From the NCBI GenBank assembly GCA_010093515.1, contig MU001674.1:987975-1051974 (forward strand): 64,000 nucleotides of DNA, written 5' to 3'. Source of the stretch: Lineolata rhizophorae (taxonomy: Eukaryota; Ascomycota; Dothideomycetes; Lineolatales; Lineolataceae). The notes beneath the pieces were generated by a model that was given only the letters and a program-made list of their open reading frames with translations, ran no database searches and was not told the DNA's origin. The position numbers and the translations under genes are program-made. Below, in pieces: positions 1-11,318 of the stretch (position 1 is the stretch's first letter; each line of letters starts with the position of its first letter).

Positions 1-719
1 ACCACGTTTGAGAACTCCAAAGAATCTTCGATTCTTGCTATTGCCTAGGGGAACGGAGGTCGGATCTCGTTATACTGAGACCGCCTTAGTCACCTAGCCA
101 CGGTGAATGATTACTGACGCTGAAAGAAAATAGAAAGAAAAAGAGTAACAAAAACTCAAAATAAAAAAAAGGGGGTAGACGCTGGCAACCGAATTCCTTC
201 CGCTTGATGGGAGATGGAAGCTTAGACGGCCCGTCATGCCCAGGGAAGAAAGTCAACCCTGGAAAGAGAGAATAAGGGAAGAAGGAAAAAGGAAAAAAAA
301 GATTAAAAGAAAGAAAAAAAAGAAAAGGCTAGTAATCCATTCAGCCCCTAATGATTAGCCGGACGCCATGGATTGAATTTCCTTACGCAAGTAGAAAACT
401 TAGCCTCCCGGAAATTCCCATCTAAGAGTGAGTTAGGTTGGAAGGAACTCAACGCAGCCACCCTCGCATTGTTCGAACCAAGAAAGGCCTCAAGAACGCC
501 ATTATGGTTGCAGCTATTCCACGCATAGCAAAGCAGAACAGAGCAACAAACAAACAAACCACATGAAAACAGGGTACCTTAATCAAAGCAAGAACTGACC
601 ACCTCAGATTGAGTTTAAAAAGGGAGGTGGATAGATGGAAAAGCAAAAAGGACAACTGCGCTACTCAATGGAGCTGACAGCTTTTGCCTTGGAGCCCCGA
701 ACCAATGTCCGCCAAGCGT
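1..719. other. Intergenic, A-rich, no gene seen
   Basis: No reading frame here looks like a gene. The stretch at about 120-330 is a run of short A-rich and purine-rich tracts. It lies downstream of the minus-strand gene that ends at 720, so part of it is probably that gene's 3' untranslated region and terminator zone. Confidence 0.5.
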
Positions 720-2884
720 TCAAGCACCCCACCAGTCAGCCTTGAAAATCAACTCGTCTTCCTCCGACCACGACCGCGGCACCAAGCAATCCTCGTCCTC
801 CAGACCATTGTCTTTCTCAGTGGCGGTCGCCGCCGCGGGCGGCGGATAGAGCCTCTTCCCGGTGATCGGCGTCGGCGGCGTCTGTGCATGTCCGACGCCG
901 TCCCACTTGTCCGCGGCGCGGCCCGCCGCCTTCTTGCCTAGGAACCACGCGCCACTGGCCTGCTTGAGAGTGGGGTTGACGGTCGACCACGAGGAGCCGC
1001 CCGATGCGCCCTGCGACTTGGGGTCCGGCTCGATAGGTGACGCGGAAGGAAAATCCTCGACAGCGACTTCATCATCGTCGTTATCGTAGGCGGCGGAGGG
1101 CGAGCCCGGCGGGGCCGCGATACCGTTGGTGCCGAAGATCCGGTTATGTGTTGCTTTCGGCGTCGTTTGGCCGGAGTTGTCCTCATCGTCATTGTTGTTG
1201 TCCTGCTCGCCATCCGGTTTGGCCGCAACCTCATCCTTTGCGGGGCCGCCCTCTATGTTCGGCTCTGGCATGACCAACTCTGGGTGCATGACGTACCCGT
1301 TGACGCTGTAGCTCATGGAGCGAGCCGCCTTGACGGCGTTGTGATGGCTTCGCGCCGCCTCCTTCGCCGCCTGCTCGTCCTCGGCCGTCCAGTCCGGCGG
1401 CGTGGGCGGGCTCTGCGGACTCAGCAACATGGACTCCTCGTCGACCCTCGAAGCCGAGCCACTGCTTACGGTAGCGGGGACGGCGGCGCCGCCGGCGCCG
1501 CGGCCAGCACGTGCCGCGCGCTCTTTCCTCCAGTTACGTCGTGCGGTTGTTCTCTCCTCGAGTGCTTTCTCCTCGGCGGCGAGCCGGCGGTTTTCACGCT
1601 CGATGGCTAGAACGTGGCGCGTGATCTGGCGCTCGAGGGAGCCGTCAGTGCTGAAGTCGGGCGCGGCGCCGGAGCAGGTGCGGTCAATGCGGCCGTGGTC
1701 GCGCGAGCAGAAGTTCGCCGACGGGAACGGGTGGAAGCAGAGAGGCCAGACCGGGGAGTGGTGCGGCTTACGGCGTTGTTGTTCGGTGGCAGCAGCAGCG
1801 GTGGTGGTGGCAGTGGAGGAGCAGCCGGGAAGGGAGTCCGTCTGCGATGGAACGAGGCTCAGGCGTGAGGAGAGGAAGGATTTGGCGGCGGGGGAGGGCG
1901 CCTCGATTTGTACTTTGGTCGGGTGCGTAACTTCTGGAGACGATGTGGGCCAGAGCTCGGGAAGGGCGGGCATGTCGCGCGGCGTGACGTTTTCGCGGAT
2001 ATCGATGAGACCTGTCTTGGCGATGTTTTCAAGCATACCGGCGACGGAATGATTGACAAGGATGCTGAAGCCACTGTGTGCATGTTAGAGTCACTTCGAG
2101 CCTATTAGAGAACGCGTGATATGCTTGTCTTGAAACCTACCCTCCGTAAAGATCTTCCTCCTCAGGGGGTGTGTTGAGCTTGTACCAGTCGAGAGTGTCG
2201 TATTTACGCGGCCACTGCATGAAGAGTAAGTTAGCCATTTCACATTTCTCCGTCGGAACTTTAGGGGCCAATCTATGGACTCATACCAAGAACTGAATCA
2301 AGCTATTCTGCTCGTCGTCTAGATCCGCAGACCCGAGTTCGGGACGGCCGTGATGGCAATAGATGACGTTCAGATCCCTCACGCGCTTTTCGTTGAGGTA
2401 TGCGATATGCTTTACTTTGGCCGCCGCGAGAAACTCCTCAAACATGTTCAACCACTTAGGGTCCGGGAAGACTCTTGGATCGTCGTCATATCTTGGGCAA
2501 CTGTTAGGAGCTTTGTACCTTGATTCACCAGCGGAGGCAGCTTACATGGTGAAGTGCAAGGCCAGGCACCTAAGAGCCTCTTTATCGTTGTCTTGCCAGA
2601 CGATCTTTGCCAAAAGCGCGCCAGTCTTGGGGTGATACTTCTTGACAAGCCGAAAAATGGTCTTCTGGACAGCCTTTTGGTCCGTGCGACAGGTGAACCT
2701 TGGAGAAGGCGAGGGATGCTGGGTAAGCTTGGAGCAAACGATGGCGCGTCGTGGATCACAACACTAGAACTCGGGCGCACAAGAGATAGAACAGAGCTTA
2801 CATGCTGGCAGCCTGCCCTATGACGGACCATGCAAAGCGCAACGTAGGGTTACAAGCGACGATGCTTGGAGTAGATTCGCTGGT
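720..2884 (-). CDS. Multi-exon protein of unknown function; conserved-looking N-terminal region, low-complexity C-terminus
   Basis: Exons read as complement(720..2073, 2141..2214, 2287..2491, 2546..2698, 2802..2884), with introns of 67, 72, 54 and 103 bp. Every junction keeps frame and has a GT/AG border. These exons encode 622 residues. The first has an acceptor at 2885 and no usable in-frame Met before it, so a 5' exon must lie upstream; I could not place it. The first ~200 residues look globular and rich in aromatic and charged residues (for example the stretch WPRKYDTLDWYKLNTPPEEE). The last ~400 are rich in Ala, Ser, Pro and acidic residues, with a short Arg/Glu-rich helical segment (LAIERENRRLAAEEKALEE), and are probably disordered. 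I do not recognise the family and assign no function. The exons are clear; the start is not. Confidence 0.7.
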
Positions 2885-4412
2885 CTATTAAAGATCGTAT
2901 TGGCAAAGATGGGAGTGTGATGGTCGCCGGGGCGCACGGTGAACAGAGAGAAGAGAGGATGGAGACAGAGTCGCTCCAAGCAGGTGGGCTAGAGCTGGTG
3001 GGCAAAGAAAGAGATAATTGGGTGGGCGCAAAATTAAAAAGGCCGGAAGAAAGGTGTCGGCAAGATAGTCATGTAAAAGATGAAGACCTGCCGGCGGTCG
3101 AGGCGAAAAGAGAACGGGCGAAAGTGAAGTCGCTGGCGGTCGCGTTGAAGACGCGCCGAGCAAGGAGGGGCGACCAGAGCACGACTGAGGTAATGCGCAA
3201 CAACGAAACGCCATAATCGTGCTGTGTGAAAGCCGAGAGGCGCATCCATGGTAGCCATGAAGCTGTTTCCCACGGTGATGCCCATTACCGGATGCGGCTA
3301 GACCGGTTTGCGGGGCCGACGGTGATTGGCGGGCGGAGGCCCTGTCCAAGCCTGTGCGGACAGGAGGCTCGAGCGGGAAGGGCCATTGCACGTGCCTCGG
3401 CCCGCGAGACAACGGCCGAGCCTTCTTCCTCCGCGACGCCATCCTCGTGCGCGGAAGGGGCGAGCGCGGACGGTGGAAGCCTCGGGGGACGCGACTTCCT
3501 GCGCGCGCCTGGCCGAGGAAGGCGCCATGCAGGCCCGGCATTAGCCAGGCACGTTAGCAGCGCGCGGGCGGGATGCGACATGCGCAGTGCATATGTATGC
3601 AGCCCCTGCGACTGCGCCGCCGACCGTCAGGAGGCGTGCGCCCAGGCGCAGACTTGGTGGCAGAGACGCAGACCCGTTTATTTATCTGCTCGCAGCCTGC
3701 AAAATATTTATTCCCACCTGGCCGACGTTGGAATTCGAAGAGTCCCAGGCCAAGGCAGGCCGACGGCGAACTGCGCTGCTAATAATAATCTACCTGATAC
3801 CAATTGCGCCATCGCCGTCGCGCCCTGACCGCGCCGATCACACGCACGTGCGGCGCGCCGGCGGCCGGCTAGATCGGGCAGCCGGCGCGGCCGAACGCGC
3901 TGCGCGTCTGAGGCCCGCATGGCGCGGAGGCTCGGGCGGCGGCGGGCGGGCGGCGTGCTGCAGGGATGCCGGTGCGCCCAGCACCAAACATGCCGGCTCC
4001 GTTCGACTTGTCAACACCCGGCCATCTCGCCTCCCTGTTTCAGGAGAGGAAAACAAGAAGCTCACCCATCTCCACTTGGCCGCCAGACGTGCCACCTGTT
4101 TATTTACTCGGCGCCCCCGTTCTTCCTTCTCGCCCTCGCCCTTTCCCTCTCTCCCTCCTCCCACCCGCCCGCCCGCACGTCTCGTACGATCCATTTTCAT
4201 CGACCGGCGTTTGCTCTCACCCCACTTAAAACCACAACCCCCCCGGTCCCCCACCGCGTTTGGCGGCCGGCGCGCTGACGTTGCACCGCTCCCCCCACAC
4301 GCCCAGCCCAGGAACCCTAAAACCGTCCCGGCCCGGGCGCGACGCGACACCATTCCAGAACTCTTTCGTCTTTAACTCGCGTCCTCCGCGCGCCAAACTG
4401 CTCCCGTCAACC
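2885..4412. promoter_or_regulatory. Divergent promoter region between two unknown genes
   Basis: About 1.5 kb separates the minus-strand gene ending at 720 from the plus-strand gene starting at 4413. It must also hold the unplaced 5' exon of the minus-strand gene. It contains AT islands in GC-rich sequence (about 3672-3715 and 4095-4110) and a CT-rich tract at about 4130-4170, as is common in front of transcription starts in filamentous ascomycetes. No specific binding site can be assigned. Confidence 0.4.
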
Positions 4413-6597
4413 ATGGCTCTCGCCGCCAAGTACCGGCAGTTCCTGGCGAATCCCACGTCGGCCGACCTGGCCGACGCGGCCACCATCAACTACATCCCCA
4501 CCTTGACCACCATCCACGAGCCGGCCGCCATCGTGAAGCACTTGTCCGCCCAGGCCAAGGTGCTGACCAAGAAAACCGAGAAAGTCATCAGCGCCATCGA
4601 GAGCGCCAACGGGCTTTGCGTCGATGTGGAGACCGTCATCGAGTTCCGCACCAGCGGCGGCGCCTATCTGCCCGGCCTCGACGACAATTTTCTCTCCGAC
4701 CGCGTCGTTACGCTTCCGGTGGTGAGTTGCAGGAAACCCTCGTACTGCTAAGCTGCGCCATGTCGCGCATACGCATCGTTCTCCCCCCTTGCCCCACACA
4801 ATGATGCAATTCCTCTCAGCCCGTTCATTACGTGGCCCGAGCTGGGGGACGCAAGTGCCAATCAGAACAACAGCTCATCCAACCAGCCAACTAACGCATG
4901 CAATTCCCTTACCTCTAGGTCCACATCGTCCAGTTCGACCCTGACCACAAGATCGCCCACATCCGCCTCTATTGGGACCAAGGCTCGCTGCTCAAGCAAG
5001 TCGACGTGATCGGCGCGCGCGCACGCAACTGGCCCATCCGCGACGGCCGGGACCAGCTACGTCTAATCTCGTCGCACGCCTCCACGGCGCCCGCGGACGC
5101 CGCCGCGGCGCCGCCGCCCTCGTCGGCGCCGTCGTCGCGCCCAGGCACAGGCCGCCCGCACTCGAGCTCCACGACCAGCACCGGTACCAACACGACGAGC
5201 GCAACCCGCGACCGACACGCGACGCTGTCGCTCTTCGAGACACGGGACGACGACGCCGAGGCGCGCACGCCGCGCGGCCGCGCAGGCTCCTCCGTGTCGT
5301 CGGTGGCGCCGCGGGCGTCGGCGCGCCCGCCACCACGCGACTATAGCGAGCTGTTCGCAGGAGGCGACGACGACAACGACGCCAATTTCGGTGACGTGGC
5401 GTCACCATCCGCGTCGGGGTCTAAGATGACGTCGCCGGAGCGCGGCCGCCACAACGGTAGCTACGTGCCGGGCAAGACGGGGGCCGGCAAGCACTTCGTG
5501 CCGAACCGGCTGTTCGACGATGACGAGGAGACGAGCAAGAGCCCCGAGCGTGCCTTTAAGACGAACCCCAAGAAGTACGACCACTTCGAGTTCGGCGAGG
5601 GTGAGGATACGCCGCGCCTGCCGGCCCCGGCCGAACTCCAGCGGCAGGCCATCAAGGCGAGCAAGCACACGAGTCAGTGGGACTTTGAGGACTTTACAAC
5701 GCCGGACAAACCGCCCATGAGGGTGCGCAGCCAGGACGTGCGGCACTTTGGCTGGAGCGACGACGAGGTGAGATTTTGGAACCTTAATTCTCCCACATCC
5801 TCTAACGCCCCCTTTACCAACTCCAAGCCCGCCTATAAGCCGTAGCGAAGAAACAAGTTATTCACTAACACCAGCTGCCGCACAACCAGGACCAAGGCTC
5901 CCCCGTCCGCCGCCCCGTCGTCCACCACCCTCGCCCGGACGCAACTACGCATTTCGACTTCGTCGACGACGGCGGCAGCGCCACCCCGGCCAACCACGGC
6001 CGGCTCTCGGCCAACCCGGCCGTCGGCTTCAAGGGCCGCATGCACAACGCCGGCCTGCAGCTCTACAAGGACCACGTCATCGGCGAGCAGGAGGACTCGG
6101 ACTCGGACGCGGACGCGGCCAAGGCGGCAGCAGCGGGCGCGGGCGCGGGCCCCGACGCCGTCCGCCCGCCCAAGAAGCCGCTCCATTCCCTCTCGGCAAA
6201 CGTGGACAACGCGCACCGCCGCAAGGACTTCGGCCACCAGTTCGAGATGACGGACGCGAGCCCGGGGCGGGCGGCCGGCGGCGAAGGCGCCGCGGGCGCC
6301 GCGGGCGCCGAGAACGGGCGCCGCGCCCGCAAGGCGCTCGAGGCGTCGTGGCACATGTACGACGAGAGTCCGGAGCGGGGCGCGGGCTCGGGCGCGGCGG
6401 GGGATCGCAAGGAGAATATTAAGGTGGGCGGGAACGGGATGGGCGGGCGCAAGGATACGGTGAGGAGTTGGGGGTTTGGGGACGAGGATGGCGGCGTGGA
6501 GCAGGGGCGGGAGAGCGGCGCGCAGGGGGCGAACGGGCAGTCGTACGGGAGGAAGGCGCAGCAGCATGAAGGGGGGAAGGGGTTTTGGGACTTTTGA
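4413..6597 (+). CDS. NTF2-like-fold domain protein with long disordered tail
   Basis: Exons 4413..4721, 4919..5767 and 5875..6597, joined by introns of 197 and 107 bp, both phase 0 with good GT/AG borders, give a 626-residue protein. The start ATG follows a CA-rich context after stops and a CT-rich leader. Residues 1-155 look like a nuclear-transport-factor-2-like alpha+beta barrel: an N-terminal helical segment (KYRQFLANP), a central helical part, and a strand-rich end (VHIVQFDPDHKIAHIRLYWD, then KQVDVIGARARNWP) with the usual 'strand-turn-WDQ' look. The rest (about 170-626) is Ala/Gly/Ser/Asp-rich and very probably disordered, with short conserved-looking islands such as HFGWSDDE and KALEASWHMYDESP, which may be protein-binding motifs. 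Ran binding is not implied, since the NTF2 fold is used for many roles. The domain call is by pattern recognition. Confidence 0.8.
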
Positions 6598-9500
6598 GGG
6601 GGGGTGGGATGGGATGGGGTGATGAGGTGGTGATGGTGGTGGTGGTGGGAAAGGGAGACATGTTGGAGGAAGGCAAGCTACACGGACAGAAACCACCAGC
6701 GACAACCGCGGCGCTGTGGAGTGGGAAAGACGGTTGAGTCGGTGAGCAGCAGACAAAGTTATTCAACAACAGCCACGGCAGAGTATCACGTTAACCGGCC
6801 CTTTTTTGCTTCTGTTTTATTGTCATGGGGTATGATTAAACTGTATGTCTTAACGACTTGGGCCTCCGACCTGGGCAGGAGACCTGTTCTCTTTTGTGAA
6901 CCTTTTCCTTTTCCTCTTTTTCTTCCTTTTGTTACCCTCCTGTCTAGGTTTCCCTTGCGGAAATGTACCTGAAGCGGTGGCGACAGCGATGGCCGTGACA
7001 TGGAGGAGATGGTTGCTCTCTCTATCAAGTTTGCTTTTGTGAGAATGTACTTGACGTAGTGGCGGTAGATATGGCCAGGGTATGGAGGAGAAGGGGGCTT
7101 GGTGGCTGCCAATGGCAATTTTGGGATCGAGTCTTGAGAGGATGGGCCCTCTTTTGCTCAGACGGCTGTCAGTTCCTTTTTGCTTCGGAGTGAGCGGGTC
7201 CGACGTCCAAATTGGCAGTAAAAAGGCATGACGGCGGAATTGGACTGCTTTAGAAGCTCTTCAGGAGGAGGTTGGTACTAAGCTGGCTTTTCCCATTGCT
7301 GTCAGCTTTTGGTCGAAGAAAAAGGGACGCGTCTTCGACCTCTGGGTACTCCATTAGCCTGTTTCCATTCTCCTTCTGCCTCCATTTCTTTCCCTTTTTA
7401 TTATGTTTCTCTTTTTACTCTTTGGTGCGTTCGGGTGTGTAATTTTACTGTATGAAAGGGTTATGAGATTGACGTCGAGTGGGCTTGGGTACGGAAGGTA
7501 GTGAAGTGCTCTCTTCTCCGTGATGGTTGCCTGGGAGCAGACTTGAACAATGCGCACTGTCTCAAAATGCCTCAAGCTGTTCACTTCTCATAAAATCTCT
7601 CTGAGCGAGACTCACCAGGCAGAAAAAGCCGAAACGAAAAGCTTTTTGCAGAACATTAAGCCTGTGCCCCACAGATAGCTGGAACAGCTGAAGGTGTGGC
7701 AATGCAAGCATTGGAACGAGGCTTGTCAACGGTCTGCGCCGTTGAGCTTGTTCCTCCCGTCCCACTGTACGATCCACACCACACACAGCCTCCACACTAG
7801 CAAGCTCCGCACTAGCGGGGTGTTGTCTCTCCCCCAACCCACCCGGCCGACCCACCCACCCACACACACACACAATCCAGCCCTCAGCTGCCCGCAACAA
7901 AAAGCGCAGAGACCTAACAAGGAGATCCACAACCCTGCATTAACGCCAGGCCCCGATCGATAAAATCCTCCAGCGGGGCAAACGATCAGCCGCAGGCGGC
8001 CCAATCATCGCCCATCGCGCAATTTACTCGAGATCGAAAGGAAGGGCCCGGACAGGAAGGATTAGACCAGGAGAGGCGGGAAAAGGTGAGAGAGGGTGCT
8101 GCTGGAGCTGGGGAGCTGGGGAGCTGGGAGCCGGAAAACGGGAGCTCCGCTTTTGTGTGTGCCTGGCGCGGCGGCAAGATTTAGCGGGTAGAGCGTGGGC
8201 AGTGTGGCAGTACCTCCATGTGTTGTCATGGGTAGCTATGAGGCATACTATGTGACGGTGGGAGTGCGCGGGTGGGGAGGTCCGTCCCGCTTGGTCGGGT
8301 TGCACTGTTAAGTGAGACCCAATGATTGTACTCGAACGCGAGATCACGTGATCAGCGGCTGTGTTGGGGGTGTTGGGCTAGAGGCATGTTTTTGCCTTTC
8401 GAGATGTGAATGTTGCGGATGATAGGACAATGTTAAACGAGGTCCATGCGGGGGATCCGGCAAGCAGAATTTTTCCTTCCCCCAATACAGCTTTGCAAGT
8501 CCTGCTCACGGAGTAACTATTGAGTGGCCGGTCAATGGCAAAATTCTGACAGAGCGCTTGGAGCTTGCTCCAGCGTCAGTACTAGTTACACTCGATCTCC
8601 CTACTTCCGATTGGGCTCTCGCCGGCCCTCTGTTGAGCCTGGCGTGACTGGCAGGTTGGGCGACTGTAGGGCGCGTACCCGACACCCCAGATGGTTCACA
8701 AGGACGTGGGTTCAGATCCTATCGGGGGAACGCGCTGCTCCCAGAAATCCCCGGCATTTCGACGCGTACGGAATACTGATCTAGGTCAATGATAATAGTC
8801 GGTAGCCTACCTCGGTAGCGTCTATGCCTTACAACGTACGTACGGAGCCGTATGGACACCTATGCGGAAAGGAAACGCCACGCCGAACGTGGCGGACCAG
8901 CGTCGCCGCCGTTCGAACCCAACAGCGGGAAAATACACTGATGTCTCAGCGGTCACGGGGTCAGGAGCGGAGAGATAAGGAAGGGCCGGCAGGTGGAGGG
9001 TGTGCCCGAAATATCTCTCTCTCCAGCTTTGTGGATACGTACGTGCCCACGTACGCCCATCGAGAAGCGAAGAGGAAAATATATCCCCCTCCAGAAGGAA
9101 GGGCGGGTTGGCACCCTCTCGTCGTCAGTGGGATGACGCAGCGACGTCTGCGTGAATGCCGAGATGCTTGGCGGGGCCACGCGGGCTTACCCTCGCCGCG
9201 CAAGCGAGCGAGCGAGCGGAAATCGATAGGGAAGCGGCTCCATCGCAGGCGAGCAACCCCTTTGCTCTGCGGAGGTTTTGCGCCCACGCGCGTGACGGGG
9301 CCTCGCGCAGAACGCAAGCAGTGTCAGGGCGCTGTCCAGTCATGGCCGACGAGTGGACAAGGACACGCTGCAGCATACGGCCGACCGGGGGGCCCGGAGG
9401 GTGGTCGAACGACGCAGAGTGCCGAGCCCGACCAAGGCTGTGACTCAGCGGGGCAATGTGTTGAAAAGCGGCCCAATAGGTTCAGTTTAGGGCAATTGCG

Positions 9501-11212
9501 GGCTCGGCGCTGGAGGCGGCGAATATCCTGGGCCGCTCTGGCTGTGCGGGCGGGTGGGCGCGCGCACGGATCACGACAGAAGCCACAGTTGCCAGCCGGC
9601 GGATGACAGGGGCGAACATTACCGCCGATTCGGCGGAAGTTGAACGGAGAGCGGACGAAGGATTGCGACCCTGGGATCGGGCCGGGCTCAAGAACGCCCG
9701 CTCGCCAAGCCTCAGTACCGTGCCGCAGAACCTGCGTGCGCCATGAAGCGCCCCGGCCATGGCCGACGGGCAGAGAGTTGGCGCAGCGGCGCAAAAGGCC
9801 GGTTGGCGCAGTGCTACACGGCCCACCCCCGGAAGTAGGTTCAACGGTGTTCAGAAAGGGAAATGCGGCGACTTGGGCAGAATGGCAGCAAATTAGGAGA
9901 CGGGCATCGGGGTCTACTAGCGCGGAGACACAACGATCAGGTGCTTGGTAATTGGGGGTTTTTTCCGGGGGCCTGGCGCGCTGAGGCGCTATGAGTGGTC
10001 GGCGGGGCCCGACGCCCCCAAACGTTCCTGTCCCAAAACAGTTCACCGGAAGCCTCTTTGCTAGGGCTCCTGGGGGCTAAGACGCCAACCCCCCCGGGCC
10101 CGGGCCCCGGGGACTTAGACACACCGACAAGCCGCGCACCGCCGCACCTCGTTTCTAAGCAGCATCGAGGCTCAAATGTCGGCGTGGAATGGCGTGGAAA
10201 GCCGCGCAGAAGCGGCACAAGGAGGGAATCGAAAGACGTCGTCGCGGCCGACGCCGACGACAAGCTCCGGCCGGACGCACATTTCGCGTACTGGCCGGTG
10301 AAGCCTGTTGCAGCACATTGGAACGGGGGTCTGGCTTAGCAGCCGGTGCGAGTTGCGCGGCAGCAGTCGCGTCGCGGCGGAGTGATATCAGATGGAGGAG
10401 GAGGATCGATGGGCAGCGGATGGTGACGATGGCTCGGGGGTTGAGCGCCGGCGCAGGCACAGGGAGTCGGACACGGGCGGACTCGCGCAGCGCAGGCCGT
10501 GCCGGCCACTCAGACGGCCTGACACGCAGCAGGGGCCCCCCTGCCGCAGCCTGAGGCGCAGGGCTGTGTAAGTCGTGGAAGGCGCGGGTGCGTATGGCTG
10601 CTGCCTGCTGGACGTTCGCAATGACTTCGAACCACCCCCCAGATTCGCCGCCATCACCGTCTCCATCTTCCTCCTTCCTCACCCTCGCCGCCGAGCTCCT
10701 CGAGACGCCGGCCCTCTGTTTCTGGCCATCGCTAGCCTTGCTAATTTACGTACTTTGACGCACTGCCCTAATCCATAGCGACTGCGCCTTCCTTTATAGC
10801 ATCCGTTGCTCGCCGTGCCAGTTGTCACTCCACTGCCGTTCGCCGTCGCTGCCTTATACGGCCTCCTCAGTCCCGCGGAACCCGCTGCTCTTTCCTCCAA
10901 TTGTTCCTTCCGGCTTCGTCTTCATTCTCCACTCGTGCCACCCCGCCCAAGGCCTGGCGTTTCGTCTGATTCTCTGTTCTGGCTCCCCCCCTCTTGGGAC
11001 GTTCCATGAACCACGACCACAGCCGACCCCGTGGGAGCTGCTAAGCCTCGAGCCTCCAGTCGCCGCTGCTCAGACGTGGGGAACTCCTGCGTCCTGCCGC
11101 CGACCCGCACCTGGCCCGCGCGCTCCTGCTCGATAAGAGGGCTCCGCGCCCGCTCCCGCTCTCCTGCCCTTGGATCGAAGCGTCTGGTCCTGACCCTGCC
11201 CCAGCTGAATAC
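6598..11212. other. Long gene-poor interval; 3' part is the leader of the zinc-finger gene
   Basis: No convincing gene in about 4.6 kb. Frames exist on both strands between 8.8 and 10.7 kb, but their translations are Arg/Pro/Gly/Cys-rich and overlap each other, as expected of GC-rich non-coding DNA. There is a short CA repeat at about 7860-7875. The last few hundred bases before 11213 are CT-rich, with a TATA-like CTTTATAGC near 10792, and probably carry the promoter and 5' leader of the downstream regulator. Confidence 0.4.
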
Positions 11213-11277
11213 GTGAGTCACCCTCATACCCGATCAACCGGGTGCCACTGTTCCTAAAACCTGCTAACGCGTTGTAG
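11213..11277 (+). other. Intron in the 5' untranslated leader of the zinc-finger gene
   Basis: A textbook fungal intron of 65 bp: donor GTGAGT at 11213, branch site CTGCTAACGC at about 11261-11270 and acceptor GTTGTAG ending at 11277. It lies 41 bp upstream of the start codon at 11319, so it would be removed from the leader. This supports real transcription on this strand. Confidence 0.7.
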
Positions 11278-11318
11278 CTGCAGCCCTACATTACCGGCCG
11301 CTCGCCGTCACCTTAGCA

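Noticed and set aside
1402-2052. 216-residue frame on + strand
   Set aside because: Antisense to the last exon of the minus-strand unknown gene; Arg/Ser/Ala-rich composition from GC content; no domain.
5833-6756. 307-residue frame on - strand
   Set aside because: Antisense shadow of the NTF2-like gene's last exon; Pro/Arg/Val repeats only.
8640-8745. tRNA-like T-arm (GTGGGTTCAGATCCTAT)
   Set aside because: The T loop lacks the usual A58 and no matching acceptor, D and anticodon arms could be folded around it.
8824-10046. Two long overlapping frames on opposite strands (260 and 240 residues)
   Set aside because: Mutual overlap, Arg/Pro/Gly/Cys-rich translation, no splice-supported extension and no recognisable domain.
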